Assembly: GCA_946555345.1 (NCBI GenBank)
Contig: CAMNSS010000001.1
Coordinates: forward strand, 1-64,000
Direction of reading: 5' to 3'
DNA from: an uncultured Eubacterium sp.
Lineage (GTDB): Bacteria > Bacillota > Clostridia > Peptostreptococcales > Anaerovoracaceae
DNA length: 64,000 bases
Position numbers and translations under genes: made by a program. Below the pieces are notes generated by a model that searched no databases, was not told the origin of the DNA, and saw only the letters and a list, made by a program, of their open reading frames with translations. This document shows, piece after piece, positions 52,498 through 61,237 of this stretch. Each line of letters starts with the position of its first letter. Position 1 is the first letter of the stretch.

Positions 52498-54213
52498 TCA
52501 CGCTTTCCCCCTTACCACGCGACCTTCTACCATCACCAATTCCGGTTTCATCTCATGGATCTCATACGGGGAAACCGTGAAAATATCCCGATCCAGCACC
52601 ATCAGGTCTGCCCGCTTGCCAGCTTCGATTGAGCCAATCTGGTCATCCAGGCGAAGCTGCTTCGCCCCGTTGATCGTATAGCCGCGAATCAAATCTTCAA
52701 CCGCAAGCCGCTCTTCCTCCGGCGGAAACACCGCAGCGCCCTTTCCACCTTCCGCCGTCTCCCGGCATACATGTACATCTTGGCACGCATGCCCATCCTG
52801 GCGTGCATATCCGTCCTGACGCGTATGCCCGATTTCGATTCCCAGAAACGGATTCCAGCGATCCAGAAGCTGGAGCGTCACTTCATCAGACGAGAACGTT
52901 ACAGTCGCCCCGCTATCGACCATCGTCTTGGCACGGAACAGCTTGTTTGCACGTTCTTCACCGAGCAAGCGGGCGTTTTCCGCAGCAGTCCCGTAATCAA
53001 TTCCGCCATGCCAGTGCGGCGTGAAATTTGCAAAGATGCCCATTTCCGCAAATCGCGGGATATCTTCGTCGCGCTGCGTTTCCAGATGTGCCAGCGTGAT
53101 ATGGATCTTTAACCCGCCGCATTCCCTCTTCACCCGCTCCGCGCAGTCCAGCAGCATTTTCGAAGCGCCTTCCCCGACGGTATGAGCATGAAAATCGATC
53201 CCCTCCGCATTGAGCTTTGCCAGAAGCTGATAGAGCTTTTCTTCCGAAAGCATCGTCCCGCCCGTCGTCTCCGCATCGTGATAAGGCGTGACCAGCTTCG
53301 CCGTATGGATGCGGTGCGTTCCGTCAAACATGATCTTGACCGTATTGAATTTTAAATGCTTCGTTTCATAGAGCGATTTGTACCGCTTGAGTTCATCGAT
53401 GGCAGTATCCGCCTTGTCCGGGGTCGTGATGATATAAGCCGCTTCCCATCTGATCGGAAGCTCCCCGCGCAGATCCATGTCTGCCAGCAGACGGTATGTC
53501 TCTTCCTCCCTGAAATAATTTCCTGCGTCATAAACCGTCGTAACGCCATGATCCAAGAGGTAGTCGGCGATTTTCAGGATGCCTGCTTTCATTTCCTTGC
53601 GGGAAACACCGCCTGCCATCGACAGCAGCGGCAGCATTGTCATCTCCTTGATACACCCCGTCAGCCTGCCCTTTGCATCGCGTTCATAATAGCTGTACCC
53701 CGGCGCGATGTCCTCGATATCTTCATGCAGCTTCATGAATTTCATCGCCCCGCTGTTGAGCCATGCGCTGTGGCATTCCTGCTCCATGAGGATCACCGGG
53801 CGGCGTTTTACAATTTTATCGAGGTCCTCCCTCGCCAGCATTTCGCCGCAAAGCGCTTCAACCTGACCGAAGAAAGCCGCATAATACAGCCGGAACGGGT
53901 GGTTTTTGACGTGCTGGCGCAGCTTGGAAAGTATTTCCGCTTTCGATTTGCAGTCCCAGATCGGCATGCTGTCGTCCTCGCCGCCCATCATGACGCTGAG
54001 GCCGATGTGCGTGTGGGAATCGATGAAGCCAGGCAGCACCGTACGGTCTTGTAAATCGATCACTTTCGTGCCGGCATCAATCTGCGGTCCGGCTTCGCTA
54101 TTCTTTCCCACTTTTTCAAATATGCCGCCGCAGATCACCGCCATTTCCGCCCATGGATTTTTTTCGTCTGCGGTAAAGATCTTGCCATTTTTTAAAATGA
54201 TTCGTTCAGTCAT
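52498..54213 (-). CDS. Amidohydrolase family protein (YtcJ-like)
   Basis: A 571-residue metal-dependent hydrolase. N-terminal ILKNGKIFTADEKNPWAEM and LPGFIDSHTHIGLSV carry the HxH metal site. EGIDFHAHTVGEGA and ITLAHLETQ supply further histidines, VTFSSDEVT the Asp, and a C-terminal YTINGAKQL...GSIEAGKRADLMVLDRD is typical of the superfamily. Near residue 480 a hexapeptide repeat (HTRQDG, YARQDG, HACQDV, HVCRET) from an 18-nt repeat is inserted. The substrate is unknown; relatives act on amides or N-substituted amino acids. A small gene overlaps its start by 8 nt. Confidence 0.88.
   Translation of the reverse strand: MTERIILKNGKIFTADEKNPWAEMAVICGGIFEKVGKNSEAGPQIDAGTKVIDLQDRTVLPGFIDSHTHIGLSVMMGGEDDSMPIWDCKSKAEILSKLRQHVKNHPFRLYYAAFFGQVEALCGEMLAREDLDKIVKRRPVILMEQECHSAWLNSGAMKFMKLHEDIEDIAPGYSYYERDAKGRLTGCIKEMTMLPLLSMAGGVSRKEMKAGILKIADYLLDHGVTTVYDAGNYFREEETYRLLADMDLRGELPIRWEAAYIITTPDKADTAIDELKRYKSLYETKHLKFNTVKIMFDGTHRIHTAKLVTPYHDAETTGGTMLSEEKLYQLLAKLNAEGIDFHAHTVGEGASKMLLDCAERVKRECGGLKIHITLAHLETQRDEDIPRFAEMGIFANFTPHWHGGIDYGTAAENARLLGEERANKLFRAKTMVDSGATVTFSSDEVTLQLLDRWNPFLGIEIGHTRQDGYARQDGHACQDVHVCRETAEGGKGAAVFPPEEERLAVEDLIRGYTINGAKQLRLDDQIGSIEAGKRADLMVLDRDIFTVSPYEIHEMKPELVMVEGRVVRGKA
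52758..52829. repeat. In-frame 18-nt repeat, four units, in amidohydrolase
   Basis: Four consecutive 18-nt units encode xxRQDG-like hexapeptides. The reading frame is kept. It lies between the metal-site aspartate and the C-terminal domain. Confidence 0.8.
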
Positions 54214-54448
54214 TGTAAATATCTCTTTTATACCCCAAATCCGCCAGCAGTTTAGCCGTCCGATAATGCATAACGTGCGTATACGAATATCGCTGCGCCG
54301 TATTGTTCAATATTTTTTCAATCGTTTCCTGTTTGCTGTTAAAAGCAGAAAAATATTGATGGATGCGCTCCAAATGCATCAATATTTCCCTTTGCAAGCA
54401 TTTATGGTCAGTGTTTCGGTCTATAAGCCACCATTCATTATTTTGCAT
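54206..54448 (-). CDS. Small protein of unknown function
   Basis: An 80-residue hydrophilic protein with predicted helices (LQREILMHLERIHQYFSAF; VMHYRTAKLLADLGY). No family is recognised. AGGAAGATGGCTT before the ATG gives a ribosome site, and its stop overlaps the amidohydrolase start, so the two would be co-translated. It may be a genuine small gene or the remnant of a larger one, since duplicated DNA lies just upstream. Confidence 0.5.
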   Translation of the reverse strand: MQNNEWWLIDRNTDHKCLQREILMHLERIHQYFSAFNSKQETIEKILNNTAQRYSYTHVMHYRTAKLLADLGYKRDIYND

Positions 54449-54616
54449 AAGCCATCTTCCTGAAACAACCTGAAATTTTGGCCTTCTTTTTTATAGCCGA
54501 TCGGTTTTAATTCCTCATGTACTTTTTTAGCAGAATCCTTCGCTTATATTTTACTGTATGCATAAAAAGAATTTAAATCATTTATCAGCAGACAATATCC
54601 TATATGCAACGGTTCT

Positions 54617-54704
54617 GCCTCGCTGTTTTCGCCCACTTTTTCAAATATGCCGCCGCAGATACCCGCCATTTCCGCCCATGGATTCTTCGCATCAGCGAGA
54701 AATA
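54617..54704 (-). pseudogene. Duplicated fragment of the amidohydrolase 5' end
   Basis: About 88 bp nearly identical to 54091-54180, the start of the amidohydrolase gene. In the minus frame it still reads NPWAEMAGICGGIFEKVGENSEA, against NPWAEMAVICGGIFEKVGKNSEA in the intact gene. No ribosome site or full ORF accompanies it. The rest of the copy is gone. Confidence 0.8.
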
Positions 54705-54740
54705 TGCACGAACCCCCACCGCAGCCAAATGTTCTCCTTG

Positions 54741-56441
54741 CTACTTCCACTCAGCCCAATTTTCACTTCCAACAGGCTCTATTGCTTTCCCTTTTAATTT
54801 CTTGCCGCTCCCCTTCTCTAAAATGCCACCGATTTCAGCAAGCTCTTCCCAGCTTATATCATATTCATAATCAACAAGATTGCTCGTTAGCCTGCCTCTA
54901 TATACGACTCCGCTTTCGTCTATCACCAAACATGCAAGCTCTGCATTCCGAAGATCCGCTTGTGCTTCGCCCACCAATAAGCTTTGAACCAATGCCGCTT
55001 TGCCGTCTTTCGCCGCAACAGCAAGCCCATCATCAATTCCATACTGATATTTCGCATAGGAGTTCTTTTTCACGACCATTTTATCATCAAAGAAAGCTTT
55101 ATCGATATCACCCCCAACCTCGCCTTGATAGAGAAGCGCATACGGACTGCTATCTTCTTCGGTTTTTACAACAACTGCAAGATAGCCGTTATGATTTGTT
55201 ACGGCGATGCATCCATCATCGCCCCAAGCGTATGTCATCTTTTCCGATGCAGGGAACAACTCAAATATCCCTGCCGATTTCCAATGATCTGCATCAATCA
55301 ATTCTACATAATAGGTTTCATCTTTTACAGAAAACGCCGCTAAATATCTATGGTCATTTGATAAGCTCATTTCTACATATTCTGCTTTTTCATCTAACGG
55401 GTAAACCATTTTAAGTTCATCGGGCAGCGGCTTCGGTACGGGCAAAGCCCTGCTTCTCGGGCTTTTCTTGAGGGATGCTTCCGGCACGATCTCCACGGGA
55501 AGTTCATAGATTCCATAACCCTCCTTCATCTGGGATGTGTCTACAGGATTCCCTTTCGCAGTTCTGTTGTTGACAATAAAAAGCAGCCTATTCTTTAAAT
55601 TGTATGCTGCATCGCCAAGGTCAGGATGATCCCACTCCACGCCATCCCTGATGTTCTCTTCTTGAATTGCAATAATCGGATCAAATTCATAATAATCCGC
55701 ATCTCTCCCCCGAAGCTTTTTGACTTCCATCTTATATCCCAGCTCTGTCTCATAATCGTAATCTTTTACCTTTGAAACCGTATATTGATGGTATTCATTC
55801 CCGATCACCGGAATGGGAAACATCTTGTTAAATGCTGCATATAACGCGATATCACTGTCATATGCTTTTGCGGTATCGGAAGACAGGATGCCTCTCTCCT
55901 CATATACTTTCATCCCTGTCAAGGCATTATTCGAGCTGAATATTTTTGAACCGAGCTGAAATCGAAAGCTCACAGGGTAATAGTCTATGTAGTCTGCAAG
56001 TCTGATTTCGCCTTGCACTTTCTTTCCATCCGTAGTGGCCGCCTGCTGGATATCGTCATAAAAGGCATGGATCTTCTTGTCCTGCAAACCATCCAGCTTG
56101 CCATAGTCCAGCCGTGTATAGTAAGGCACTGCGGACCACCCTGTAAAACGGATATAATCGTAAAATAGCGCCGTTGTCTTTTTGCTCATTTCCCCTCTTT
56201 TGAAAAAGGAGACTGTCTGGCCGGTACTGTAATCATAACGGTTGACCCAATGCAGATTTTCCGAAGCGTCTGCCCGAAACCCAACGACAAGGCTTTCAGC
56301 TTCCGCCTGATCCCCGGCGATTGTTTCCTCTGCAAGCGCGGCTTCCCCGGTCTGTCCATCCACAAAGATGCATCCGGAAACAATGACCCCCACAGAGAAA
56401 ATGATAATCACCGCAAATACAATAATCGATTTTTTCATCAT
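54741..56441 (-). CDS. Lipoprotein, probable extracellular sensor/partner of ABC genes
   Basis: A 566-residue secreted protein. The signal peptide ends with a lipobox (VIVSGCIF, Cys near residue 24). The mature part is acidic and Tyr-rich, with repeated beta-strand segments in the second half (YVEMSLSNDHRYLAAFSVKDETYYVELID, TYAWGDDGCIAVTNHNGYLAVVV) that suggest a beta-propeller. No named family is recognised. It follows the XRE, permease and ATPase genes on the same strand and is probably part of their operon. AAAGGAGA precedes the ATG. Confidence 0.65.
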   Translation of the reverse strand: MMKKSIIVFAVIIIFSVGVIVSGCIFVDGQTGEAALAEETIAGDQAEAESLVVGFRADASENLHWVNRYDYSTGQTVSFFKRGEMSKKTTALFYDYIRFTGWSAVPYYTRLDYGKLDGLQDKKIHAFYDDIQQAATTDGKKVQGEIRLADYIDYYPVSFRFQLGSKIFSSNNALTGMKVYEERGILSSDTAKAYDSDIALYAAFNKMFPIPVIGNEYHQYTVSKVKDYDYETELGYKMEVKKLRGRDADYYEFDPIIAIQEENIRDGVEWDHPDLGDAAYNLKNRLLFIVNNRTAKGNPVDTSQMKEGYGIYELPVEIVPEASLKKSPRSRALPVPKPLPDELKMVYPLDEKAEYVEMSLSNDHRYLAAFSVKDETYYVELIDADHWKSAGIFELFPASEKMTYAWGDDGCIAVTNHNGYLAVVVKTEEDSSPYALLYQGEVGGDIDKAFFDDKMVVKKNSYAKYQYGIDDGLAVAAKDGKAALVQSLLVGEAQADLRNAELACLVIDESGVVYRGRLTSNLVDYEYDISWEELAEIGGILEKGSGKKLKGKAIEPVGSENWAEWK

Positions 56442-56466
56442 AAATGATCTCTCCTTTTCTCCAGGG

Positions 56467-57189
56467 TTATTTGATTTGATCCACTGCCTTTTTAATGCGG
56501 TCAGCCCGATAATCGTATTTTTCTTTTACGATCTCAATCAGCGTCTTTCCGGAGCTTTTTATCTCTGCGACAAGCAAATCATCTATGATCTCGCCTTTTC
56601 TTATGAGGATCGCCCGATCTATGTAATCTGCAATTTCCTCGATCAGGTGGGTGGATATGATGACCGTTTCATCCTTCGTCAAAACGCTCATGAGTACTTC
56701 GTAAAAGTCCTCCCTGTTAAAGACATCATTGCCTGCAAACGGCTCGTCCATAATCACATATTCAGCGCCCTGGCTGATCGCCAGCACCACTTCAAACTGA
56801 TTTTGCTGGCCTAAACTAAACGCACCAATTTTTTTCTTGGCAGGTAATTCGAAAAACTCCATCAATGCATCATATCTTTTTTCCTGAAATTTCGGGAATT
56901 GCATCTTGTAAAAGCGCTTATGGTCATCTGCCGTAATGGATGGGAAGAATGAATGATCTCCCGTGGCAAAAGAAAGCCGGGAGATGTTTTTCCCGTCGAT
57001 CTTCTCGCCGTCCAATGTGATTTCACCGTCAAAAGCCAAATAGCTCATCAAACATTTCATGAATGTCGTCTTTCCTGCGCCATTCGCCCCAAAGAGGCCG
57101 ATTACTTGCCCCTTTGGAATCTGCAAATTACAATTTGAAAGGGCTACCTTATCTTTATATTTTTTCGATACATTTTTCATTTCAATCAT
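56467..57189 (-). CDS. ABC transporter ATP-binding protein
   Basis: A 240-residue ATPase of an exporter-type ABC system. Walker A is GANGAGKTTFM, Q-loop region ATGDHSFFPSIT, signature FSLGQQNQFEVVLAI (a variant of LSGGQ, as in small YtrB-like ATPases), Walker B EYVIMDEPFAGND, H-loop IISTHLIEEI. An AGGGGGATAAAAA site precedes the ATG. The membrane partner is encoded 12 nt upstream. Confidence 0.9.
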   Translation of the reverse strand: MIEMKNVSKKYKDKVALSNCNLQIPKGQVIGLFGANGAGKTTFMKCLMSYLAFDGEITLDGEKIDGKNISRLSFATGDHSFFPSITADDHKRFYKMQFPKFQEKRYDALMEFFELPAKKKIGAFSLGQQNQFEVVLAISQGAEYVIMDEPFAGNDVFNREDFYEVLMSVLTKDETVIISTHLIEEIADYIDRAILIRKGEIIDDLLVAEIKSSGKTLIEIVKEKYDYRADRIKKAVDQIK

Positions 57190-57201
57190 TTTTTATCCCC
57201 C

Positions 57202-58617
57202 TTAAAACGGCAAGATGTGTGATAAGTAGTCTGCCGGAAGCGCCATATCAGGAGCCGCAATAGCATATAAGAACAAATCGATCGTCGTATGGACAACCAT
57301 GATAATCGTTATGAAAGCACCCTGTATGATTGGAGAGATCCAAATCGTCCTCTGATATTCTTTTCGATCGGGCAATCGCTTCATGACATATACGCTTTTG
57401 GTTTTCTTGTTGTAATATTCATAGTTCCAAAACGCCTGAAGGAAAAGCGCCAACAAAACAGCGATGATATACCCATAATAGGCGTGCTCCTGCATATCCC
57501 AAAAGTACGACATTTTTACAGTTGAATCTATCGTGACGCCTTTGATGCTATTTGTGATATGAGCTAGCTGCAAGAGGTATTTTCCATAAAAAACCATGTG
57601 TTCCGCCATGCCGACCGCAATACATATTCCAAAAAAGAAGTTTGCCTTTTGCAAATCTATTCCAAGCGGCATAAATCTGCGCCTTAACCGGAAAGGGCTA
57701 TATCGTTTAAAGCCTTTGGCCATATGGATATCCGTATCCCTGCCGTAGCGTTCCAGCGCAGGGATTGAATCATATGCTTCTGCTGCGCTGTTTACTTCGA
57801 CAAATACGTTATCATCATGCTCCGAGCTATCTAAGTCCACAAATCCGTCATACTGATTGACCTGAAACGGATCACCCTTCGGGCGCAATTCCCGTGAAAC
57901 CACATCCCCGAAAGAAAGCACGGTGTACAGAAACACGACTAGAATAGCGCAAAGGATATAACTAGCTTCCAATGGGTATGCCCATACAAGAAACATGGGA
58001 ACGATTATGAAAAGCAACCCCGCAGATGGCGTTCCATTATGCCAGCTCAAATAACAAGCCCTGGCACACTCACCTGCCAAGCCGAATATTGCGGCAACGT
58101 CAAATGCAATGATCAACGGATGCGCGATTGGAATCAATGCATGTCCGATCTCCGTCCGCAACAAGCCCAGCGCAAGCTTCGTGTCAATCGCCGACGCCCC
58201 TGCGATTGCCAATCCGGTTTTTCCAATAACATAGACTGAAATGATCGCTGCACCCCAAAATATGAGTAAAATTGCCAGGTAATATGCAAACGTTGTTATG
58301 TACGCCGATACGGGCGATATGCACAGCCTTCGCATCGTATACCCTGTAGTGGAGCAAGTCGCCCTTGAAGCATTTTTCCCGTTCAATGCGCTTGATACAG
58401 CAAATATTCCGATTACCATGGCCGCTATAAATGCCAGGACAGGCCATATGCCTCCAAAGGCTCGCTCCACAAGCATATAAGCGCCTGCGGTTTGCGGATT
58501 GCCGATTCTTACAAAAAAAATGATGAGCAGGCAAAACGGGATGAACCCTACTGACAATAGGATTTTTTTAAAGCCTGCTCTATTGTACATGAAAACCAGC
58601 GACAAATATTTATTCAA
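57202..58617 (-). CDS. ABC transporter membrane protein
   Basis: A 471-residue polytopic membrane protein with about ten hydrophobic segments and a hydrophilic cytoplasmic part around residues 240-300 (FVDLDSSEHDDNVFVEVNSAAEAYDS). No specific family is recognised, but its place between an XRE regulator and an ATPase marks it as the membrane subunit of an export or sensing ABC system, comparable to YtrC/D arrangements. The start is a TTG at 58617 with GGAGG 8 nt upstream. A TM-containing regulator gene precedes it by 30 nt. Confidence 0.75.
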   Translation of the reverse strand: MNKYLSLVFMYNRAGFKKILLSVGFIPFCLLIIFFVRIGNPQTAGAYMLVERAFGGIWPVLAFIAAMVIGIFAVSSALNGKNASRATCSTTGYTMRRLCISPVSAYITTFAYYLAILLIFWGAAIISVYVIGKTGLAIAGASAIDTKLALGLLRTEIGHALIPIAHPLIIAFDVAAIFGLAGECARACYLSWHNGTPSAGLLFIIVPMFLVWAYPLEASYILCAILVVFLYTVLSFGDVVSRELRPKGDPFQVNQYDGFVDLDSSEHDDNVFVEVNSAAEAYDSIPALERYGRDTDIHMAKGFKRYSPFRLRRRFMPLGIDLQKANFFFGICIAVGMAEHMVFYGKYLLQLAHITNSIKGVTIDSTVKMSYFWDMQEHAYYGYIIAVLLALFLQAFWNYEYYNKKTKSVYVMKRLPDRKEYQRTIWISPIIQGAFITIIMVVHTTIDLFLYAIAAPDMALPADYLSHILPF

Positions 58618-58647
58618 TGATTGTACCTCCCGTCACGGCCTTTTCGC

Positions 58648-59637
58648 CTACGGCCATATTTTAACAACACTGCCGTCCGTCCATGCCTTGAATGTTATGA
58701 ATGCAGCATAATCATATTCTTTTATTTCATTGCAATATTCCCTGATATGAGGCCAAAATACATTCTGTTTTAATGATTCTGCCATCGCAAAAGAAGGGTC
58801 TTCATCATAGACCATCAACAAAATTGCCGCTTCCCCGCTATATGGCGATAAAGGAATCTTGTTTTGCGGAATGATAATCTGGCGGGGATATGTGCTTTGC
58901 CCATCATAAAAATCTTTTTCATTCAACGGCAAGCAAAATTCATCATGCGCGAGCCCATCAGCGCTATATTCATGATGATTTCCTTTTAACGATAACTTGA
59001 CTTCTAATCCACCCTGCTCGTCTTGATCAAGAATCGCTATGATCCCTTCCCCATTGTGGCCTTTGGAAAAATCGCAGTCCAAAAGACAGCTTTCATCAAT
59101 AAGACGGCCTTCCTTGTACCAATAACTTTTGATCTGCATACGATTGTATGACTCTTTCACGGAAAATCTGTAAAAAAACGCACTGCCATTTTCCAGCAAC
59201 ATATTTGCCGCTTGTACTTCAGAGGAATTTTCTGCCAGTGGAAGGATGCAATGTCTCTGGAAAAAAACATCATTATTTTTATAAAAATTAACAAGCACGC
59301 CCAATACGATAAAAATTACGATAACGAGAAATAGAATCAAAAAATTTGACCTGCGCCTGCTTCTCTTGCTATCCGTAGCGATATTGATGATCGTCTCCTC
59401 AGATTTCGGTATCATTTCCTTTTCCAAGAGATCCTCACCGGCAAGGAACTCAGTCAATGATATCCCTAAAATTTCGCACAGCTTTGCATAAAGCGATACA
59501 TCGGGCAGGCAAACGCCGCGCTCCCATTTGGAAACAGATTTGTTGCTCATATTGAGTTTTTCCGCTAACTGAACTTGCGTAAGACCCAGCGCCTTTCTTT
59601 TCTCTGCAATATATTTTCCGATTTTCTTCTGATCCAT
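58648..59637 (-). CDS. XRE-family regulator with membrane anchor
   Basis: A 329-residue protein. The N-terminal Cro/CI-type HTH is clear (KIGKYIAEKRKALGLTQVQLAEKLNMSNKSVSKWERG). One membrane helix (about residues 98-118, FLILFLVIVIFIVLGVLVNFY) separates it from an extracytoplasmic domain of about 210 residues. It could sense an envelope signal and control the downstream ABC and lipoprotein genes. A GGGAG site precedes the ATG. The promoter must lie in the 170 bp between it and the toxin-antitoxin locus. Confidence 0.85.
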   Translation of the reverse strand: MDQKKIGKYIAEKRKALGLTQVQLAEKLNMSNKSVSKWERGVCLPDVSLYAKLCEILGISLTEFLAGEDLLEKEMIPKSEETIINIATDSKRSRRRSNFLILFLVIVIFIVLGVLVNFYKNNDVFFQRHCILPLAENSSEVQAANMLLENGSAFFYRFSVKESYNRMQIKSYWYKEGRLIDESCLLDCDFSKGHNGEGIIAILDQDEQGGLEVKLSLKGNHHEYSADGLAHDEFCLPLNEKDFYDGQSTYPRQIIIPQNKIPLSPYSGEAAILLMVYDEDPSFAMAESLKQNVFWPHIREYCNEIKEYDYAAFITFKAWTDGSVVKIWP

Positions 59638-59770
59638 TCGCCATTCTCCCGAGTCTATAAGGAAATATTAATATACCAGGGCTATCATGAACACCCCTTG
59701 AAAGTAGAATTGAGCAATTCTTGTATTTATTATATGTCAAAGGCCGTATCCTGCAATAATGATTTTACCC

Positions 59771-59799
59771 TTGAACGCTCCGCCCGCTTATGGTATATT
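59771..59799 (+). promoter_or_regulatory. Antitoxin RNA promoter, locus 2
   Basis: -35 TTGAAC (59771-59776), 17-nt spacer, -10 TATATT (59794-59799). The predicted start is near 59806, just before the inverted-repeat arm. Confidence 0.7.
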
Positions 59800-59805
59800 A
59801 TAAAC

Positions 59806-59893
59806 ATAAAAAACAACCGCCCACAAGGTGGGTTGACCAGTGTAAAAGTAGAAATACCACCCTTCCGCTCGCCAAAGTTTTAGGGTGGTTTTT
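59806..59893 (+). ncRNA. Antisense antitoxin RNA, locus 2 (predicted)
   Basis: About 88 nt from the plus-strand promoter to the T5 tract after the shared terminator. It overlaps the toxin mRNA 3' end. Its 5' end carries ACAACCG and AGGTGGGTTGACC, the same words as the toxin mRNA 5' end. Confidence 0.7.
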
Positions 59894-59894
59894 C
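59856..59894. terminator. Shared bidirectional terminator, locus 2
   Basis: An 8-bp perfect stem (ACCACCCT 59856-59863 with AGGGTGGT 59882-59889) encloses an 18-nt loop. Five T follow on the plus strand, and a weaker TATTTCT on the minus strand. Confidence 0.8.
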
Positions 59895-59903
59895 TATGTA
59901 AGC

Positions 59904-59993
59904 TTACTTACAAAACGTAAAAACGAATGTAAGCAATGCTAAAAGGAACAGACCAAAGGTCATAATGTCCTTAAAATCAAAATGATTTTTCAT
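59904..59993 (-). CDS. Type I toxin, small hydrophobic (holin-like) peptide
   Basis: A 29-residue peptide: N-terminal KNHFDFKDIM, then a single Phe/Leu-rich membrane helix (TFGLFLLALLTFVFTFC) and a terminal Lys. This is typical of Firmicute type I toxins annotated as putative holin-like toxins. GGGGGTGATGCCT before the ATG provides a ribosome site. The stop is followed 10-48 nt later by the shared terminator. Over-production would be expected to damage the membrane; the antisense RNA should limit it. Confidence 0.8.
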   Translation of the reverse strand: MKNHFDFKDIMTFGLFLLALLTFVFTFCK

Positions 59994-60058
59994 AGGCATC
60001 ACCCCCATTTCGTAAAAATGAGAGGTCAGCCCACCCTGTAACACGGTTGTCATTTTAT

Positions 60059-60087
60059 AGTATACCATTTTTTTCCATTTCTTGCAA
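60059..60087 (-). promoter_or_regulatory. Toxin mRNA promoter, locus 2
   Basis: On the minus strand: -35 TTGCAA (60082-60087), 17-nt spacer, -10 TATACT (60059-60064). The predicted start is about 60052, at the edge of the right inverted-repeat arm. Confidence 0.75.
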
Positions 60088-60311
60088 TCCTATTTTTATG
60101 CTCCTTTCCGCTCTCCCCTTTGGCAATATGAAATTGATTCGGCCGTCTTGTTCATCTTTTGCTCCTTTTTTACTCCTTCATCTGCTTTTTTCGCATTACA
60201 GCAAAGTCTTCTATAAGACACAAGTTTTTTATTTCTGCATTTATAAGTTACTTGTAAGTTACCGATAGGAATTTAGCCTTTTTTGCGGCACTCCATAAAA
60301 TCACAGGGCAT

Positions 60312-60344
60312 AAAGAAAACCCCGAAAACATCGTGTTTTCGGGG
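60312..60344 (-). terminator. Terminator of the rplM-rpsI operon
   Basis: A 10-bp stem (CCCCGAAAAC with GTTTTCGGGG) and a 5-nt loop, followed on the minus strand by TTTTCTTT. It lies 50 nt after the rpsI stop. Confidence 0.9.
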
Positions 60345-60393
60345 AATGTCTCTTTTACGATATTGCCTTGAACTATCTCTTGGAGAATATTTC

Positions 60394-60789
60394 TTAACGC
60401 TTGGAGAACTGGCTTGCCCTTCTCGCTTTCTTGAGACCGTACTTCTTCCTTTCCTTCATTCGGGAATCCCTCGTCAGGAAACCTGCCGCCTTGAGCGCAG
60501 GCCTGTACGCCTCCCTGTCAGCTTCGCAAAGCGCCCTTGAAATGCCGTGCCTGAGTGCGCCTGCCTGACCCGTGTAACCACCGCCGCGAACCGTAGCAAC
60601 TACATCAAATTTGCCTTCGCAGCCAGCGATCTCAAACGGCCTTCTTACCTCCCGCTTTACGATTTCCATTGCCAAATAATCATCAAGAGGATTCTTGTTC
60701 ACCGTGATATTTCCGTTACCAGGGATTAATCTAACTCTAGCAACCGAAGATTTTCTTCTTCCCGTTCCATAATACTGTGTTTTTGCCAT
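60394..60789 (-). CDS. rpsI: 30S ribosomal protein S9
   Basis: A 131-residue small-subunit protein that contacts the head of the 30S subunit and P-site tRNA. Recognisable: [40 protein letters not shown], and the basic C-terminus [17 protein letters not shown] ending in the conserved SKR. It follows rplM by 19 nt with a GGGAGGAATTGAACG ribosome site, the standard rplM-rpsI order. Confidence 0.99.
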   Translation of the reverse strand: MAKTQYYGTGRRKSSVARVRLIPGNGNITVNKNPLDDYLAMEIVKREVRRPFEIAGCEGKFDVVATVRGGGYTGQAGALRHGISRALCEADREAYRPALKAAGFLTRDSRMKERKKYGLKKARRASQFSKR

Positions 60790-60808
60790 CGTTCAATTCC
60801 TCCCTTCC

Positions 60809-61237
60809 TTAAATATCCAAAACTTCCGGCTTCTGCGCTGCATGCTCATGTTCCGGTCCTGCATAAACCTTTAACTTCTTGTACATCTGCCTTCCAAGCT
60901 TACCATTCGGCATCATGCCCTTAACAGCGTGGCGTACAGCTTCGGTCGGGTGCTTTTCCATCATCTGTGTAAAGGTCAATTCCCTGAGGCCGCCGGGATA
61001 TCCCGTATGCCTCTTGTAAATCTTCTCTTTTCTCTTCTTGCCGGTCACTGCGACCTTTTCCGCATTGATTACGATAACATAGTCACCGCAGTCAACGTGA
61101 GGCGTGTAAGTCGGCTTGTTCTTTCCCCTGAGAATTGCCGCAATCTGCGAAGCCATTCTTCCCAGGTTCTTGCCTTCAGCATCTACAACGTACCATTTAC
61201 GTTCTACTTCTGCAGGCTTTGCGATAAATGAACTCAT
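60809..61237 (-). CDS. rplM: 50S ribosomal protein L13
   Basis: A 142-residue large-subunit assembly protein. Recognisable: [44 protein letters not shown], and [27 protein letters not shown]. The start at 61237 matches the family length and follows AAAGGAAAAGAAG. The upstream frame extension is leader DNA. It heads the rplM-rpsI operon. Confidence 0.99.
   Translation of the reverse strand: MSSFIAKPAEVERKWYVVDAEGKNLGRMASQIAAILRGKNKPTYTPHVDCGDYVIVINAEKVAVTGKKRKEKIYKRHTGYPGGLRELTFTQMMEKHPTEAVRHAVKGMMPNGKLGRQMYKKLKVYAGPEHEHAAQKPEVLDI

Larger units (their letters stand above)
59813..60050. repeat. Terminal inverted repeat of toxin-antitoxin locus 2
   Basis: The left arm is 59813-59838 and the right arm 60024-60050. 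The blocks ACAACCG and AGGTGGGTTGACC (GGGTGGGCTGACC in the other arm) are inverted, separated by about 6 nt in each arm. The overall span, about 238 bp, is close to the 243 bp of locus 1, although the sequences differ. Confidence 0.85.
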
